DNA of 64,000 nucleotides from CBCXVS01 sp965178525 (GTDB taxonomy: Bacteria; Tectomicrobia; Entotheonellia; Entotheonellales; Entotheonellaceae): NCBI GenBank assembly GCA_965178525.1, contig CBCXVS010000003.1, positions 25,847 through 89,846 of the forward strand. The letters run 5' to 3'. Made by a program: the position numbers and the translations under genes. This document shows positions 1-8,551 of this stretch, piece after piece. A model generated the notes under the pieces. The model did no database searches. It worked only from the letters and a program-made list of their open reading frames with translations, and was not told where the DNA came from. Numbering within the stretch: position 1 is the first letter of the stretch; every line of letters begins with the position of its first letter.

Positions 1-520
1 TGGATTAATCTGAACGTCACGCCGGGATGAGATTGACGGGCTGAATGGTCGAGCCGCTCACGGACTCAGGAGGGCAAAGGCGATGCAATGGTGTCGCTTC
101 CAGGTTGGACAACACATCAGCTACGGCATCATCGAAGACGAGAGGGTCACCGAGGTTGAGGGGAGTCCTTTTGCAACCTATACGGTGACCCAGACCCGCT
201 ATCCCCTGGAGCAGGTGAAGCTCCTGCCACCTGTGATCCCCCCAATGCTCTACGCCGCGGGACCCAACTACCGCGGCCATGTGGAGGGCATGGCGCGGCG
301 GCGAGGGGCACAACCGCAATACCCAGCTCGGCCCGAGCCGAATTTTCGCTCGGTCCATGCCCTCATCGGCACGGAAGAACCCATCATCGTGCCGAAAGAT
401 TGTTCCGGCGCGGTGCAACCCGAGGGGCAGCTGGCGGTGGTGATAGGCAAGACAGCGCGGCATGTATCCAAAGCGGATGCACTAGACCACGTCTTTGGCT
501 ATAGCATTGGGAATGATATT

Positions 521-1527
521 AGGGTTGTTCCCCAATAGTTAATGAGGTAGGCTATCCTCCCCCAAACGATGGAGGGAGCCCAGCCAGGTCATTGGTTATC
601 CGAGATGATCGGCAGATGAAAGCCTTAACCGGTGTGTCTCAGACGCAATTTGACTTCTTGCTGCCCGCCTTCAGCCACGTCTATCAACAGGCTCAGCAAA
701 AACGCTATGAGGAGGGTGTCCAAGCTGGCAAACGCAGCCGAAAGCCGGGTGCAGGTATCAAAGGCAAATTACCCACTCTGTCAGACAAACTCCTGTTCGT
801 TCTATATTATTACAAGACGTATCCGACGTTTGATGTTCTTGGTGCACAATTTGGTATGGTACGTTCGAAAGCGAATGAAAATCTCCATAAGCTCTCTCCC
901 ATCCTGTATGACACGTTAGTGCAGTTAGACCTCATGCCTTATCGAGAGTTGAAGACCCCAGAGTCGTTGAGGGAGGCGTTGTCAGGTGTGGATCAACTGA
1001 TTATTGATGCGACTGAAAGAAGCTATCGCCGGTCACAAGATGAGACGACCCAACGTGAACACTATAGTGGTAAAAAAAAGCCATACGCTGAAAAATACAG
1101 TGATGTCGATGCCGGATAAATGGATCGTCTTTCTGGGCCGTACGTTTAGTGGTCACAACCATGATTACAGCATGTTAAAACAAGAGTTCCCACCGGACTT
1201 AGACCGGTTTAGTGACGTAGAAGTTTGGGTGCACCTGGGTTATCAGGGGATTCAGTCGGACTACAAAGGCGAAATGCTTGAGATTCCACACAAGAAACCC
1301 CGGAAGAGCAAGACGAATCCGACTCCAGAATTGACGGCGGAGCAGCAGGCGGCGAATTATGCCGTGAGTCAAGTTCGCATCTTGATCGAACATGCCATCG
1401 GCGGTATGAAGCGTTTCAACATTTTGGTGCAGCGTTTCCGCAACCGCAAAGATCACTTTGAGGATGATTCGGTGGGCATCTGGGCTGGGCTAGGGAACCT
1501 GATCTTATGCTATTGAGGAACAACTCT
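521..1527. mobile_element. IS5-family insertion sequence, 1007 bp
   Basis: The ends are 18-bp imperfect inverted repeats: AGGGTTGTTCCCCAATAG at 521-538 and its complement with two mismatches at 1510-1527. The element is flanked by a 3-bp direct repeat ATT (518-520 and 1528-1530), read as the target-site duplication. The encoded transposase is of the DDE/HARBI1-like type seen in the IS5 family. A 3-bp duplication suits the ISL2-like subgroup, though the subgroup is not certain. The host-gene reading frame is restored when the element and one ATT are removed, which fixes both borders. Confidence 0.88.
592..1516 (+). CDS. IS5-family transposase in two overlapping frames
   Basis: The upstream frame (592-1119, possible TTG start at 592 or ATG at 616) carries a helix-turn-helix-like N-terminus and the first catalytic Asp in IIDATER. 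The downstream frame (ending at 1516) carries SGHNHDYSML with the second Asp and EHAIGGMKRF with the Glu. The switch falls on a run of eight A at 1072-1079, where ...YSGKKK must pass into SHTLKN. This is a shift of +1 or -2. Slippage or programmed frameshifting at this A-run is one reading, since several IS make their transposase that way. A simple inactivating indel is the other. No ATG with a clear ribosome site precedes the first frame. Confidence 0.75.
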
Positions 1528-1875
1528 ATTAGTCAGCGGGTGTGGCAACAAAACGACCGCACGATGTTTCGGGGCAAAAACTGCGACACCTTCAAACTCT
1601 TCGGGCCTTGGATTGTCACTGGGCTGGACCCCGCCTCGTTCCGCATCGTCGTTCGCCATAATAGTATGGTCTGGCAGGACTTCTCTGCAGCCGACCAGAT
1701 CTGGGAGACGGCGACGTGGATTCAGGAGCTGAGCAAGTACACCACCCTCCACCCTGGCGACGTGCTTTGGATGGGCACCGAGGGAGCCGACGGCGACATG
1801 GTCCCGGGCGATGTCATCGAAGTCGAGATCAGTGGCATCGGCACGCTCAGAAACAACGTGGTGGCCGAGGAATAA

Positions 1876-1960
1876 ACATAGAAAGGGGTCAAGTCTACGT
1901 GTTGCGGTTGATGGAATCACCATGCAGCGGTGAGGCGTCACTTGCAACTGTTTGTTAGGC
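1876..1960 (-). repeat. Partial attC-like site at the 3' end of the P-loop kinase gene
   Basis: Reading on the minus strand, GCCTAACAAACAGTTGC begins 68 bases after the kinase stop codon. GCCTAAC (1954-1960) fits the integron R'' consensus RYYYAAC. The matching R' end (GTTRRRY) is not found before the neighbouring gene, so the site looks truncated. A short motif AAAGGGGTCAAGTCTAC (1882-1898), also found near 28090, lies at the broken side. Confidence 0.35.
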
Positions 1961-2027
1961 CCAAACATGTTGCGAATTGCATGCAGAGACACCTCGAACG
2001 TGCAACTGAACAGCGCAAGGGTAGAGT

Positions 2028-2594
2028 TCATCTGCGCGCAGCTATTCGTTCGAATGCGGTGGGGCGGTGCCGCGATTTCCAGGCATCAATTAGTGTATCT
2101 ACGTTTTTTTGGTTCGGTTGCGTCGAATCCATTTCCAGATCGTACTCAGCGAAACCGTGAACAACTTGATAGTCCATCCGGGCCTCTCCAATTCGCCGGT
2201 TTCCCCTTTCGCGCTCTCTTCGCTCCAGCTCAGGAAGCGGACAGTGCACGCCGACAAAGAATACGTCAAAGGCCGAGAGAAGCTTCACGAGATCGGACAT
2301 CCACCCCTCATTCTCGATGATGTGATCAACGATGAGATTGTTGCCTGCCTCGGCCAATGCCGGCAGACAGCGATGAAACCCATCGAAAACAGCAGGACGC
2401 ATGACCGACCACTCGATTTCGCCACTCTCAATACGCGCCATCGGCAAGGCGTTAGACTCGCGGAGGTGGTCAAACGAGAAGTGCCAGAACGGCTCTTCCA
2501 GTTTTTCTTGGAGCGCCCGTGCCAGCGTCGACTTCCCGGAGCTTGACGTTCCATTAATCAGAATAATCTTGCCATACTCTTGCACGCCATCCAT
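2028..2594 (-). CDS. Chloramphenicol phosphotransferase-like P-loop kinase, cassette-borne
   Basis: This 188-residue protein belongs to the CPT/zeta-like P-loop kinase superfamily, small enzymes that phosphorylate a hydroxyl group on a small molecule with ATP. A Walker A motif GTSSSGKST sits at about residues 15-23, followed by the family-typical SFDHLRE stretch and, later, IVDHIIENEGW and GVHCPLPELERRERERG (lid arginines). Family members inactivate chloramphenicol or phosphorylate other compounds. The true substrate here cannot be told. The ATG lies nine bases after an attC-like core site GTTAGGC, with no strong ribosome site, which is the usual layout of an integron gene cassette. Confidence 0.8.
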   Translation of the reverse strand: MDGVQEYGKIILINGTSSSGKSTLARALQEKLEEPFWHFSFDHLRESNALPMARIESGEIEWSVMRPAVFDGFHRCLPALAEAGNNLIVDHIIENEGWMSDLVKLLSAFDVFFVGVHCPLPELERRERERGNRRIGEARMDYQVVHGFAEYDLEMDSTQPNQKNVDTLIDAWKSRHRPTAFERIAARR

Positions 2595-2602
2595 ATTGAT
2601 GT

Positions 2603-2701
2603 GCCTAACGCTGGATTTGAGCGGCGGCCCCTAGGCGCCAAAGCCAAGAACAACCCAAAAACGTACCCTGTGGACCGCCCGTCTCCAAGCTTTTGTTAGA
2701 T
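2603..2701 (-). repeat. attC-like integron recombination site upstream of the kinase gene
   Basis: On the minus strand the site opens with ATCTAAC (R'', fits RYYYAAC) at 2701-2695 and closes with GTTAGGC (R', fits GTTRRRY) at 2609-2603. The arms pair imperfectly: ATCTAACAAAAGCTTGGA against the complement of CAAATCCAGCGTTAGGC, and further in GGGCGG against CCGCC. The 99-bp length and bulged arms match attC sites. The next open reading frame begins at once, as in a gene cassette. No integrase gene is visible in the window. Confidence 0.5.
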
Positions 2702-2773
2702 TTGACAAGTCGCTCGGTCTTCACTCTATTTTTTCAATCGAGTCTGACCCCATTGATTTTCATTCAAAGACGG

Positions 2774-3583
2774 TTATGGACGCTCGAAGACGGCGAGCAC
2801 CGTATGTAGGCGGTCTTCATCTGTGTTGCGAACGCTGGCTTCCTGGATGGCGGGGAGACGGTCCCCCATGACGAGGCGTTGGATGGTCATCGAGGCCTGC
2901 GCCCGTTTGGCTGCCGCTCCCGGAAAACTGGCCACTGGATTCCAGTGGCGTTCGATGAAGCCCGTGGCAAGAATGACCTCTCGCAGAGCAGCCGCAGAAA
3001 GCAAGTGGCTGTCGGTCGGCTCGCCGGCCCACATCAAGGGAAAGTGCGGCGGCTGCACCGGCCCTGCCACCGGCTCCAATTGCGCCAGCTTCCCGCCCGG
3101 CCGCAGCACGCGGAAGAATCCGCGGTAGAGCTGAGCCTTGTCGGCAATATTCATGCCGCTGTTCTGCGTCCACACGAGGTCAAAACACCCGTCTGCATAT
3201 GGCAAATCGAGCGCATTGCCGTGTCGAAAACGGACCTGCTCAGCAAGCCCCATCCGCTCGGTCACCAGTGCACCTGCTTGCAGGTAGTCGGTGGTGAGAT
3301 CGAAGACCGTTACCTGCGCGCCGAACTCCGTGGCAAGCATCCGCGCTGGACCACCCACACCGCCACCCACGTCGAGCACGTTCATGCCTGCCGAGACCTC
3401 TGCCTGTCGTGCCAACGCCCGCGTCGCATCTTTCCCGCCGCCATGAAACTGCTCCAGGTATGCGAGATCATCCGGTGTTGCCGTGTTCAGATCAATGCCC
3501 GAGGCGGCCGCAGCTTCAAGAATCGCCTCCCCGAGATGTGGCCGGCTCCAATAGGTGCTGGCGCTATCGTCCGATGTTGCCAT
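2774..3583 (-). CDS. Class I SAM-dependent methyltransferase
   Basis: A 269-residue methyltransferase of the UbiE/sarcosine-type Rossmann group. The SAM-binding motif I VLDVGGGVGGPARML is at about residues 68-82, the acidic end of strand 2 is VTVFDLTTDYL, motif II contains DLVWTQNSGMNI, and FRVLRPGGKLAQ is the post-motif strand. The start at 3583 was chosen because AGGAGG lies five bases upstream. An in-frame extension to 3838 is possible but has no ribosome site and no family resemblance. The acceptor is unknown: the fold suits a small molecule such as a quinone, sterol or amine. It stands alone between a gene cassette and a decayed region. Confidence 0.85.
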   Translation of the reverse strand: MATSDDSASTYWSRPHLGEAILEAAAASGIDLNTATPDDLAYLEQFHGGGKDATRALARQAEVSAGMNVLDVGGGVGGPARMLATEFGAQVTVFDLTTDYLQAGALVTERMGLAEQVRFRHGNALDLPYADGCFDLVWTQNSGMNIADKAQLYRGFFRVLRPGGKLAQLEPVAGPVQPPHFPLMWAGEPTDSHLLSAAALREVILATGFIERHWNPVASFPGAAAKRAQASMTIQRLVMGDRLPAIQEASVRNTDEDRLHTVLAVFERP

Positions 3584-4059
3584 CATCGCCTCCTTTGAGA
3601 ATTTGTCTAGCGTCCACCGACGGGAACACATGCCCGAGATCACCGCACCGGAATTCTTCATCGACTCCAACGGTGTCGGAGTACTTAGACCGAAGTTCCT
3701 CCCGTGATTCGGCGACAACTTGTTGAAATAAAAACTCAAAAGCCTGAAACGAATCGACCTTTGTTCCCCTGTAAATCGCAAAATTTTCGCTCCTATTCTG
3801 CCACATGGGCTTGACATCGTCTGAAAACGTATGACCATAAGCCATGTCGTTTCAGGAGGTTGGATTGTTCCCCTGTAAATGGGCTTTTGAATTGGGCTAA
3901 CCTGTTGATCTACTTAACCCTCCGCCTATTCTGCCAGGGGAACTTCGGCTTAGATGGTATCAGCACGGCATCAACACGTCATCGTAGGGTGAGCATCCGC
4001 TCTCTGCGAATGACTGAAGGCCGAGGACGGATCGTGGCGAAAGTCTTTGCAAAGGCCAG
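3584..4059. other. Gap without a firm gene
   Basis: A 93-codon frame on the minus strand (3564-3845) has protein-like composition but no ribosome site and no recognisable motif. The stretch also holds the short repeat listed at 3763-3943. It separates the methyltransferase from an MFS gene remnant and looks like eroded sequence. Confidence 0.4.
3763..3943. repeat. Short palindrome-ended repeat, one full and one partial copy
   Basis: GTTCCCCTG at 3867-3875 and its exact complement CAGGGGAAC at 3935-3943 bound a 77-bp block. A partial direct copy lies at 3763-3803. Both copies share TTGTTCCCCTGTAAAT and CCTATTCTGCCA. It resembles a small non-autonomous element plus a deleted duplicate. Confidence 0.4.
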
Positions 4060-4278
4060 GCTGAAACGACCACGCCGATTTTCTATGGCTGGTGGATGGT
4101 CACCATCAGCCTGATTGCCGACGCCTGCAAACACGGTACATTTAACCGCGGGTTCACCCTCTACGTCCTGCCTATCCAGCGCGAGCTGGGTATCGGTGTG
4201 GCCGCCATCTCCCTGGCGGATATGTTGGGGCGGCTGGAGGGGGCCGTGTTGGGTCCTGTCATGGGGTATCTCACCGAA
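4060..4278 (+). pseudogene. N-terminal fragment of an MFS transporter
   Basis: One frame reads IFYGWWMVTISLIADA, then FNRGFTLYVLPIQRELG and LEGAVLGPVMGYLTE. These are the first two membrane helices and the periplasmic loop typical of a branch of the major facilitator family (oxalate/formate antiporter-like). After YLTE the similarity stops. The DRxG loop and the remaining ten helices are absent, and a stop follows at 4374. There is no plausible ribosome site. It is a truncated relic with no expected function. Confidence 0.6.
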
Positions 4279-4452
4279 TCAGGCTGCCTGACACTGCCCG
4301 CAGGAGAGGACGAGACAACCGGGAGGAGAGCGCCATGGGACGGCGAGACAGGAAAGTCGCACCTATCTCATTGACACCAGCAGACGGAAGGTTATAGACT
4401 GGGCCGTAGACGTCTATTTTGTGGCCTCAGAACACGTATGAGGAGACCATCC

Positions 4453-6180
4453 ATGGCTGACTATGACGTGATCCTCAAGGGCGGCACCATCGTTGACGGC
4501 ACGCGCACGCCGCGCTATGTGAGCGATGTGGCGATCAAGGACGGGAAAATCGCCAGGATCGGCGGCCTACGCAAGGCGACGGCCGACAAGGTGCTGAATG
4601 CTCAGGGCCTCATTGTGGCCCCCGGCTTCGTGGACCTGCACACCCACTACGATGCCCAGATCCAGTGGGATCCCTACTGTACGCTGTCGGGCTGGCACGG
4701 CGTCACCTCGGTGGCCGTCGGGAACTGCGGTTTCGGCTTTGCGCCCTCACGACCGGAAGACCGGGACCGGGCGATGATGTCGATGACACGGAACGAGGCC
4801 ATCCCCTATGATGCGATGAAGGCGGGGATGCTGTGGGACTGGGAGACCTTCCCCGAGTTCATGGAGAGCCTGGCCCGCATCCCCAAGGGCGTCAACTGCC
4901 TGACCTATGTGCCGCTGACTCCCCTGTACGCCTGGGTCATGGGCTGGGACGAGGCCAAGAAGCGGCGGCCCACCGATGCAGAGTTGCAGGAGATGGTGCG
5001 GCTGATCCACGAGGGCATGGATGCCGGCGCCTGCGGCTGGTCGGCGCAGGTCCTGGGGGAAACGTCGGTGCAGCGGGACTACGACGGCACGCCCATGATT
5101 ACCGACTTGATGACGGAGAGGGAGCTCCTCACCCTTGCCCAGATCCTGGCCGACCGTGACGAGGGCTTCATCGAACTGGCGTATGAGGAAACCGGCGAAG
5201 AGGGCCGCCCGCTGCAAGACGACACCATGCGGTTCTTCGAGCAAGTGGCCGAGACTGCTGGCCGGCCCGTTCTCTACCAGGCAGTGGCCCCCAACGCCGT
5301 CCATCCCGAGCAACACCGGACACGCATTCGCTGGTTGGAAAGCTGTGCCGAGCGCGGCATGCGGATATACGGTCAGGGCGCGACACGCCGGGGCGGCTTT
5401 GAGCTGACCTTTGAGGACTGGAACTTGTTCGACGAGACCCCGGCCTGGCGTGAGGTGACTTTAGGGACGCGTGCGGAACGCAAGGCGAAGATGCAGGACC
5501 CGCAGATGCGGAGCCGGCTGCGCGAAGAGTGGGACGCCGGCACCCGACCCACCCGCGTGGTCCAGGGGTCTGTGGGCAGTCTCCTCGTTGAGGAAACCGC
5601 CAGGCCGGAGTGTGAGCACTACGCCGGGCAGACCGTGCAGGAGATCGCCGACAAGGAAGGCAAACACGTCATTGACGCGCTGCTTGACCTGGTAGTGGCG
5701 GACGATTTGGGAACGGAGTTCATCGCCGAGACCCAGGGCCGTGACGTGGCCGAATACACGGCGGAGGTCCTCAACTCGCCCCACATTATTGCCGGGGTCT
5801 CCGACGGCGGCGCCCATGTCAAATTCCTGACCGCCGGTATCTACCCGACAGATATGCTCATCTGGCTGGTGCGGGACGAGAAGATCCTGAGTCTGGAAGA
5901 GGCGCACTACAAGCTGAGTTACCTGCCCGCCCACTTTGGTGGATTCCAGGACCGGGGTTTTATCCGCGAGGGCGCGCCCGCCGATATCGTGGTGTACGAC
6001 CTGGAGAAGCTGGAGATCCTGCCCTCTGAGGTTGCCGAAGACCTACCGGGGGGTGAGTGGCGGCGCATCCAGAAGGCGAAGGGCTATCGCTGGATTATGG
6101 TCAATGGCGACGTGACCTTTGAGGACGGCGAGCCAACCGGAGCGATGCCGGGCCGGCTGTTGCGCAACGGTCGGGGCTAA
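4453..6180 (+). CDS. N-acyl-D-amino-acid deacylase (amidohydrolase family 3)
   Basis: A 575-residue cytoplasmic amidohydrolase of the D-aminoacylase group, which removes acyl groups from N-acyl-D-amino acids. The metal site is visible as VDLHTHYD (HxH), the conserved Cys lies in GNCGFGFAP, and the late Asp in VSDGGAH. The C-terminus ADIVVYDLEKLEILP closes the urease-like composite beta domain. ATG 4453 is preferred over 4438 because AGGAGA lies six bases ahead. A paralogue of 615 residues follows at 11241, with a dipeptide-type importer between them. This suggests uptake and deacylation of acylated D-amino acids or D-peptides, an inference from context. Confidence 0.85.
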   Translation: MADYDVILKGGTIVDGTRTPRYVSDVAIKDGKIARIGGLRKATADKVLNAQGLIVAPGFVDLHTHYDAQIQWDPYCTLSGWHGVTSVAVGNCGFGFAPSRPEDRDRAMMSMTRNEAIPYDAMKAGMLWDWETFPEFMESLARIPKGVNCLTYVPLTPLYAWVMGWDEAKKRRPTDAELQEMVRLIHEGMDAGACGWSAQVLGETSVQRDYDGTPMITDLMTERELLTLAQILADRDEGFIELAYEETGEEGRPLQDDTMRFFEQVAETAGRPVLYQAVAPNAVHPEQHRTRIRWLESCAERGMRIYGQGATRRGGFELTFEDWNLFDETPAWREVTLGTRAERKAKMQDPQMRSRLREEWDAGTRPTRVVQGSVGSLLVEETARPECEHYAGQTVQEIADKEGKHVIDALLDLVVADDLGTEFIAETQGRDVAEYTAEVLNSPHIIAGVSDGGAHVKFLTAGIYPTDMLIWLVRDEKILSLEEAHYKLSYLPAHFGGFQDRGFIREGAPADIVVYDLEKLEILPSEVAEDLPGGEWRRIQKAKGYRWIMVNGDVTFEDGEPTGAMPGRLLRNGRG

Positions 6181-6294
6181 ATCGCTACAGCACGCAGGCG
6201 GCTATCCGCCCTGGCGTCCTGCTGTAGCGGGCCCGACAAGCCAGAGCCCCCTTCGCCGGCGCGTGTTGCGCCATGGGCATGATCGCCTCCCGCC

Positions 6295-7142
6295 TCAGCG
6301 CAGGTACCGGTCCATCCAGGCCTGGCCATGAACGGTGAAATCTGTCCGGTACTCATGCTCAAGATCAGGATACACGATGATCGACTTCATGGCCCGGATC
6401 TTCTCGAACACAGGCATGACCGTCCGTAACGGGTGCACGTCATCGGCGATGGCGCCGCCGATCAGGGTCGGACAGCGGATCGCCTCGGCGAGGGTCAACT
6501 GATCAAAATAGGTCAAGGTCGCCAGGGCCTGGTCGCGTTCCTCGGGATGCGCCACCAAGTAGTCATGCAACTCCACATAGGGCGAGGTGGTGATCTCGGC
6601 CGCCACGGGAAAATTGCAGAGCCAGGGAACACCGGCGACCGCGGCAGAGATGCGAGGGTCCAAGGCGGCCGTGGCCAGGCTTAAGCCGCCCCCTTGACTG
6701 AAGCCCCACACGCCAATGCGGCTGGTATCGATTTCAGGACGGCTGTGCAAGAAGTCCACGCCCCGCACACAGTCCATGTAGGCGCCCCGGTAATAGTAGC
6801 GCTCGCGGTCGGTGAGGTGATAGACCACGCGGGTACCCGACTCGATCTCCCATTCCTTCAGACTCTCCCCCTGACTCCGGGGGTAGAGCGACAGGGTGGC
6901 ATAGCCGTATTGGGCCAGATGCATCGGCAGCGGCATGACGCCCCCATAGCAATGTACCAGGCCCGGATACGCCGACCCTCAAAGCTCGACAGAATCACGC
7001 GGTGGATGGTCCGAGTCTTGACCCGCCCTTCCATGGTGAACACGTCAGTCTGTTCCACCGGCTCCACCGCGGCCTCCAGGTCGACTTTGGCCAGCTCCGT
7101 CCGGGTCTGCTCCCAAAATTTCCATATGTCTTCACTTGACAT
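6295..7142 (-). pseudogene. Acetylxylan esterase-like alpha/beta hydrolase, broken by deletion
   Basis: The N-terminal frame (from ATG 7142) reads as an esterase up to GRRIRAWYIA. Sequence then resumes in another frame at about 6960 as CYGGVMPLPMHLAQYGYATL and continues with the nucleophile elbow GFSQGGG, GAIADDVHPL and PDLEHEYRT, ending at 6295. The part that normally holds the first core strand (about 15 residues before HGYGG) is missing, and the frame changes at the same place. An internal deletion is therefore more likely than a sequencing slip. Intact relatives (AXE1/cephalosporin C deacetylase group) hydrolyse acetyl esters. This copy should be inactive. Confidence 0.75.
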
Positions 7143-7293
7143 GATGATCCCCTCCTGCGCCTGGATCCTGCAGCCATCTTCTCCCCCAATGGGGTTGCAA
7201 CGTATGGTGACACTGTAAACTAGGTGCGAGTGGAGGTCAACGCCACGTGCATACCCTACTGTTGGTCCTCAAAAACCCCCAACATTTTTGAGC

Positions 7294-7321
7294 TTGACAC
7301 GCCTATCACCTGACGTATGAT
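7294..7321 (+). promoter_or_regulatory. Sigma70-type promoter upstream of the dpp genes
   Basis: TTGACA (7294-7299), a 16-base spacer and TATGAT (7316-7321) give a near-consensus promoter pointing at the 54-codon frame and the dpp genes. Transcription would start near 7328. The reverse esterase pseudogene begins 150 bases on the other side. Confidence 0.55.
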
Positions 7322-7400
7322 GCGGCATATCACGTGGCCGTTGGACCAAACGCCAAGAGATTGGTGATGGCGGGTTGTAGACCATACCAGGCGAGATCAT

Positions 7401-7565
7401 ATGACAATTGAAAACGCCGAAGGTTGTCCGGCACGAGCGACCCCTGAGCGCGTGTCAGACATAGACGATGGTGATGGATTAAGCGATAGCGATGAACTGA
7501 AGGCGCAATTGGACAATCTCCTGTTGTGGGGAGAGTTTGGTGCGCCTTTTTTATTGGGTTCTTGA
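7401..7565 (+). CDS. Possible 54-residue acidic leader protein before dppB
   Basis: A frame from ATG 7401 to TGA 7565 encodes an acidic small protein containing DIDDGDGLSDSDE, which resembles an EF-hand/dockerin-type calcium-binding loop (DxDxDG). It follows a good promoter and ends 13 bases before the dppB start, so it would be the first gene of the transcript. The ribosome site is weak (GGCGAGA). It may be a real small protein, a translated leader, or chance. I do not recognise it as a known family. Confidence 0.35.
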   Translation: MTIENAEGCPARATPERVSDIDDGDGLSDSDELKAQLDNLLLWGEFGAPFLLGS

Positions 7566-7578
7566 GGAATGTGCTGCG

Positions 7579-8535
7579 ATGCGAGAGTATGTGTTACGCC
7601 GTTTGTTACTCCTGGTCCCAACGGTGATTGGCGTCACGCTGATTGTCTTTATGATGATGCGGTTCATCCCGGGTGATCCCATTATCAACATGATGGGGGA
7701 GATGTACTCGGAGGAAGATGCCCAGCGACTCCGGCACGAGTTGGGGTTGGATCAGCCCCTCGTGCTGCAATATGCCAAATGGCTGCTGTTCCTCCTGCGG
7801 GGAGATTGGGGTACGTCCATCCTGACGCATCAATCCGTCCTTACCGATATTGCCTACAGCCTGCCGGTGAGCCTCGAACTCATCGTCCTGGCCATGCTGA
7901 TCAGTTTGCTCATCGCGTTGCCAGCCGGAGTGGTGGCCGCGGTGTGGCCGAATTCGTGGAAGGACTACAGCGCGATGGTCGTGGCCATGGCGGGGGTCTC
8001 AATCCCGGAATTTTTTCTTGGCGTTCTCCTCTTTCTCCTCTTTGCCCTGGTGCTCGATTGGCTGCCCGTCTCGGGCTACGTCTCACCGCTGCACAGTTTG
8101 GGACAGAATCTCTGGCACATGCTACTCCCAGCATTGGCCCTCGGTTTTCCGCGCGCAGCCCTCCTGACACGCCTCATACGAGCTAGCTTACTGGAGGTGT
8201 TACGACTGGAATACGTGACGACCGCACGGTCGAAAGGGCTGCGGGAAAACGTCGTGGTGCTGAAGCATGCGCTCAAAAATGCCCTGATTCCAACGGTGAC
8301 CGTGGTCGGGTTGCAGATCGGTTTTCTGATCGGAGGCGCCATTGTCGTCGAGACGGTCTTCGCTGTGCCAGGGATCGGGTCGTTTGGCATCAATGCCATC
8401 GTACAGCGCGATTATCCCCAGGTGCAGGCCTTTGTACTCGTGGCCGCCCTGGTCTTTGTGTTGGCCAATCTGAGTGTGGACCTGTTCTATGCCGTGATTG
8501 ATCCGCGCATTCAGTACGGGAAAGAGGACGCCTAA
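7579..8535 (+). CDS. dppB: Dipeptide/oligopeptide ABC transporter permease, DppB type
   Basis: A 318-residue inner-membrane permease, one of two channel subunits of a peptide-type importer. It opens with REYVLRRLLLLVPTVIG, has the FIPGDPI stretch typical of DppB/OppB, about six membrane helices, and the ATPase-coupling region near residues 215-230 (ARSKGLRENVV). GGAIVVETVFAVPGIG near the C-terminus is a family signature. ATG 7579 is chosen over an upstream start because TGAGGA precedes it. It is followed 16 bases later by dppC and then the binding protein. No ATPase genes (dppD, dppF) are nearby. Confidence 0.9.
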   Translation: MREYVLRRLLLLVPTVIGVTLIVFMMMRFIPGDPIINMMGEMYSEEDAQRLRHELGLDQPLVLQYAKWLLFLLRGDWGTSILTHQSVLTDIAYSLPVSLELIVLAMLISLLIALPAGVVAAVWPNSWKDYSAMVVAMAGVSIPEFFLGVLLFLLFALVLDWLPVSGYVSPLHSLGQNLWHMLLPALALGFPRAALLTRLIRASLLEVLRLEYVTTARSKGLRENVVVLKHALKNALIPTVTVVGLQIGFLIGGAIVVETVFAVPGIGSFGINAIVQRDYPQVQAFVLVAALVFVLANLSVDLFYAVIDPRIQYGKEDA

Positions 8536-8551
8536 GCCGAAGGAGAGAAGC

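Larger units (their letters stand above)
83..1875 (+). pseudogene. Fumarylacetoacetate hydrolase-family enzyme gene split by an IS element
   Basis: FAH-fold enzymes hydrolyse or decarboxylate beta-diketo acids in aromatic and sugar-acid breakdown, using a divalent metal. The first part (83-520, 146 codons, AGGAGG just upstream) carries the typical AAGPNYRGH and EGQLAVVIGK stretches and runs into GYSIGNDI. The second part (1531-1875) resumes with SQRVWQQNDRTMFRGK and the family hallmarks FGPWIVTG and HPGDVLWMGTEG. Taking out bases 521-1530 joins the two in frame into a 260-residue protein of normal family length, so the gene was whole until the insertion. The left part now ends after five foreign codons at 538. 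Substrate is unknown. Confidence 0.88.

Noticed and set aside
2028..2594. Calling the P-loop kinase a chloramphenicol resistance gene
   Set aside because: The family is broad and the substrate-binding residues cannot be judged by eye. The name describes the fold only.
3564..3845. 93-residue minus-strand protein upstream of the methyltransferase
   Set aside because: No ribosome site, overlap with the methyltransferase start, and no recognisable domain.
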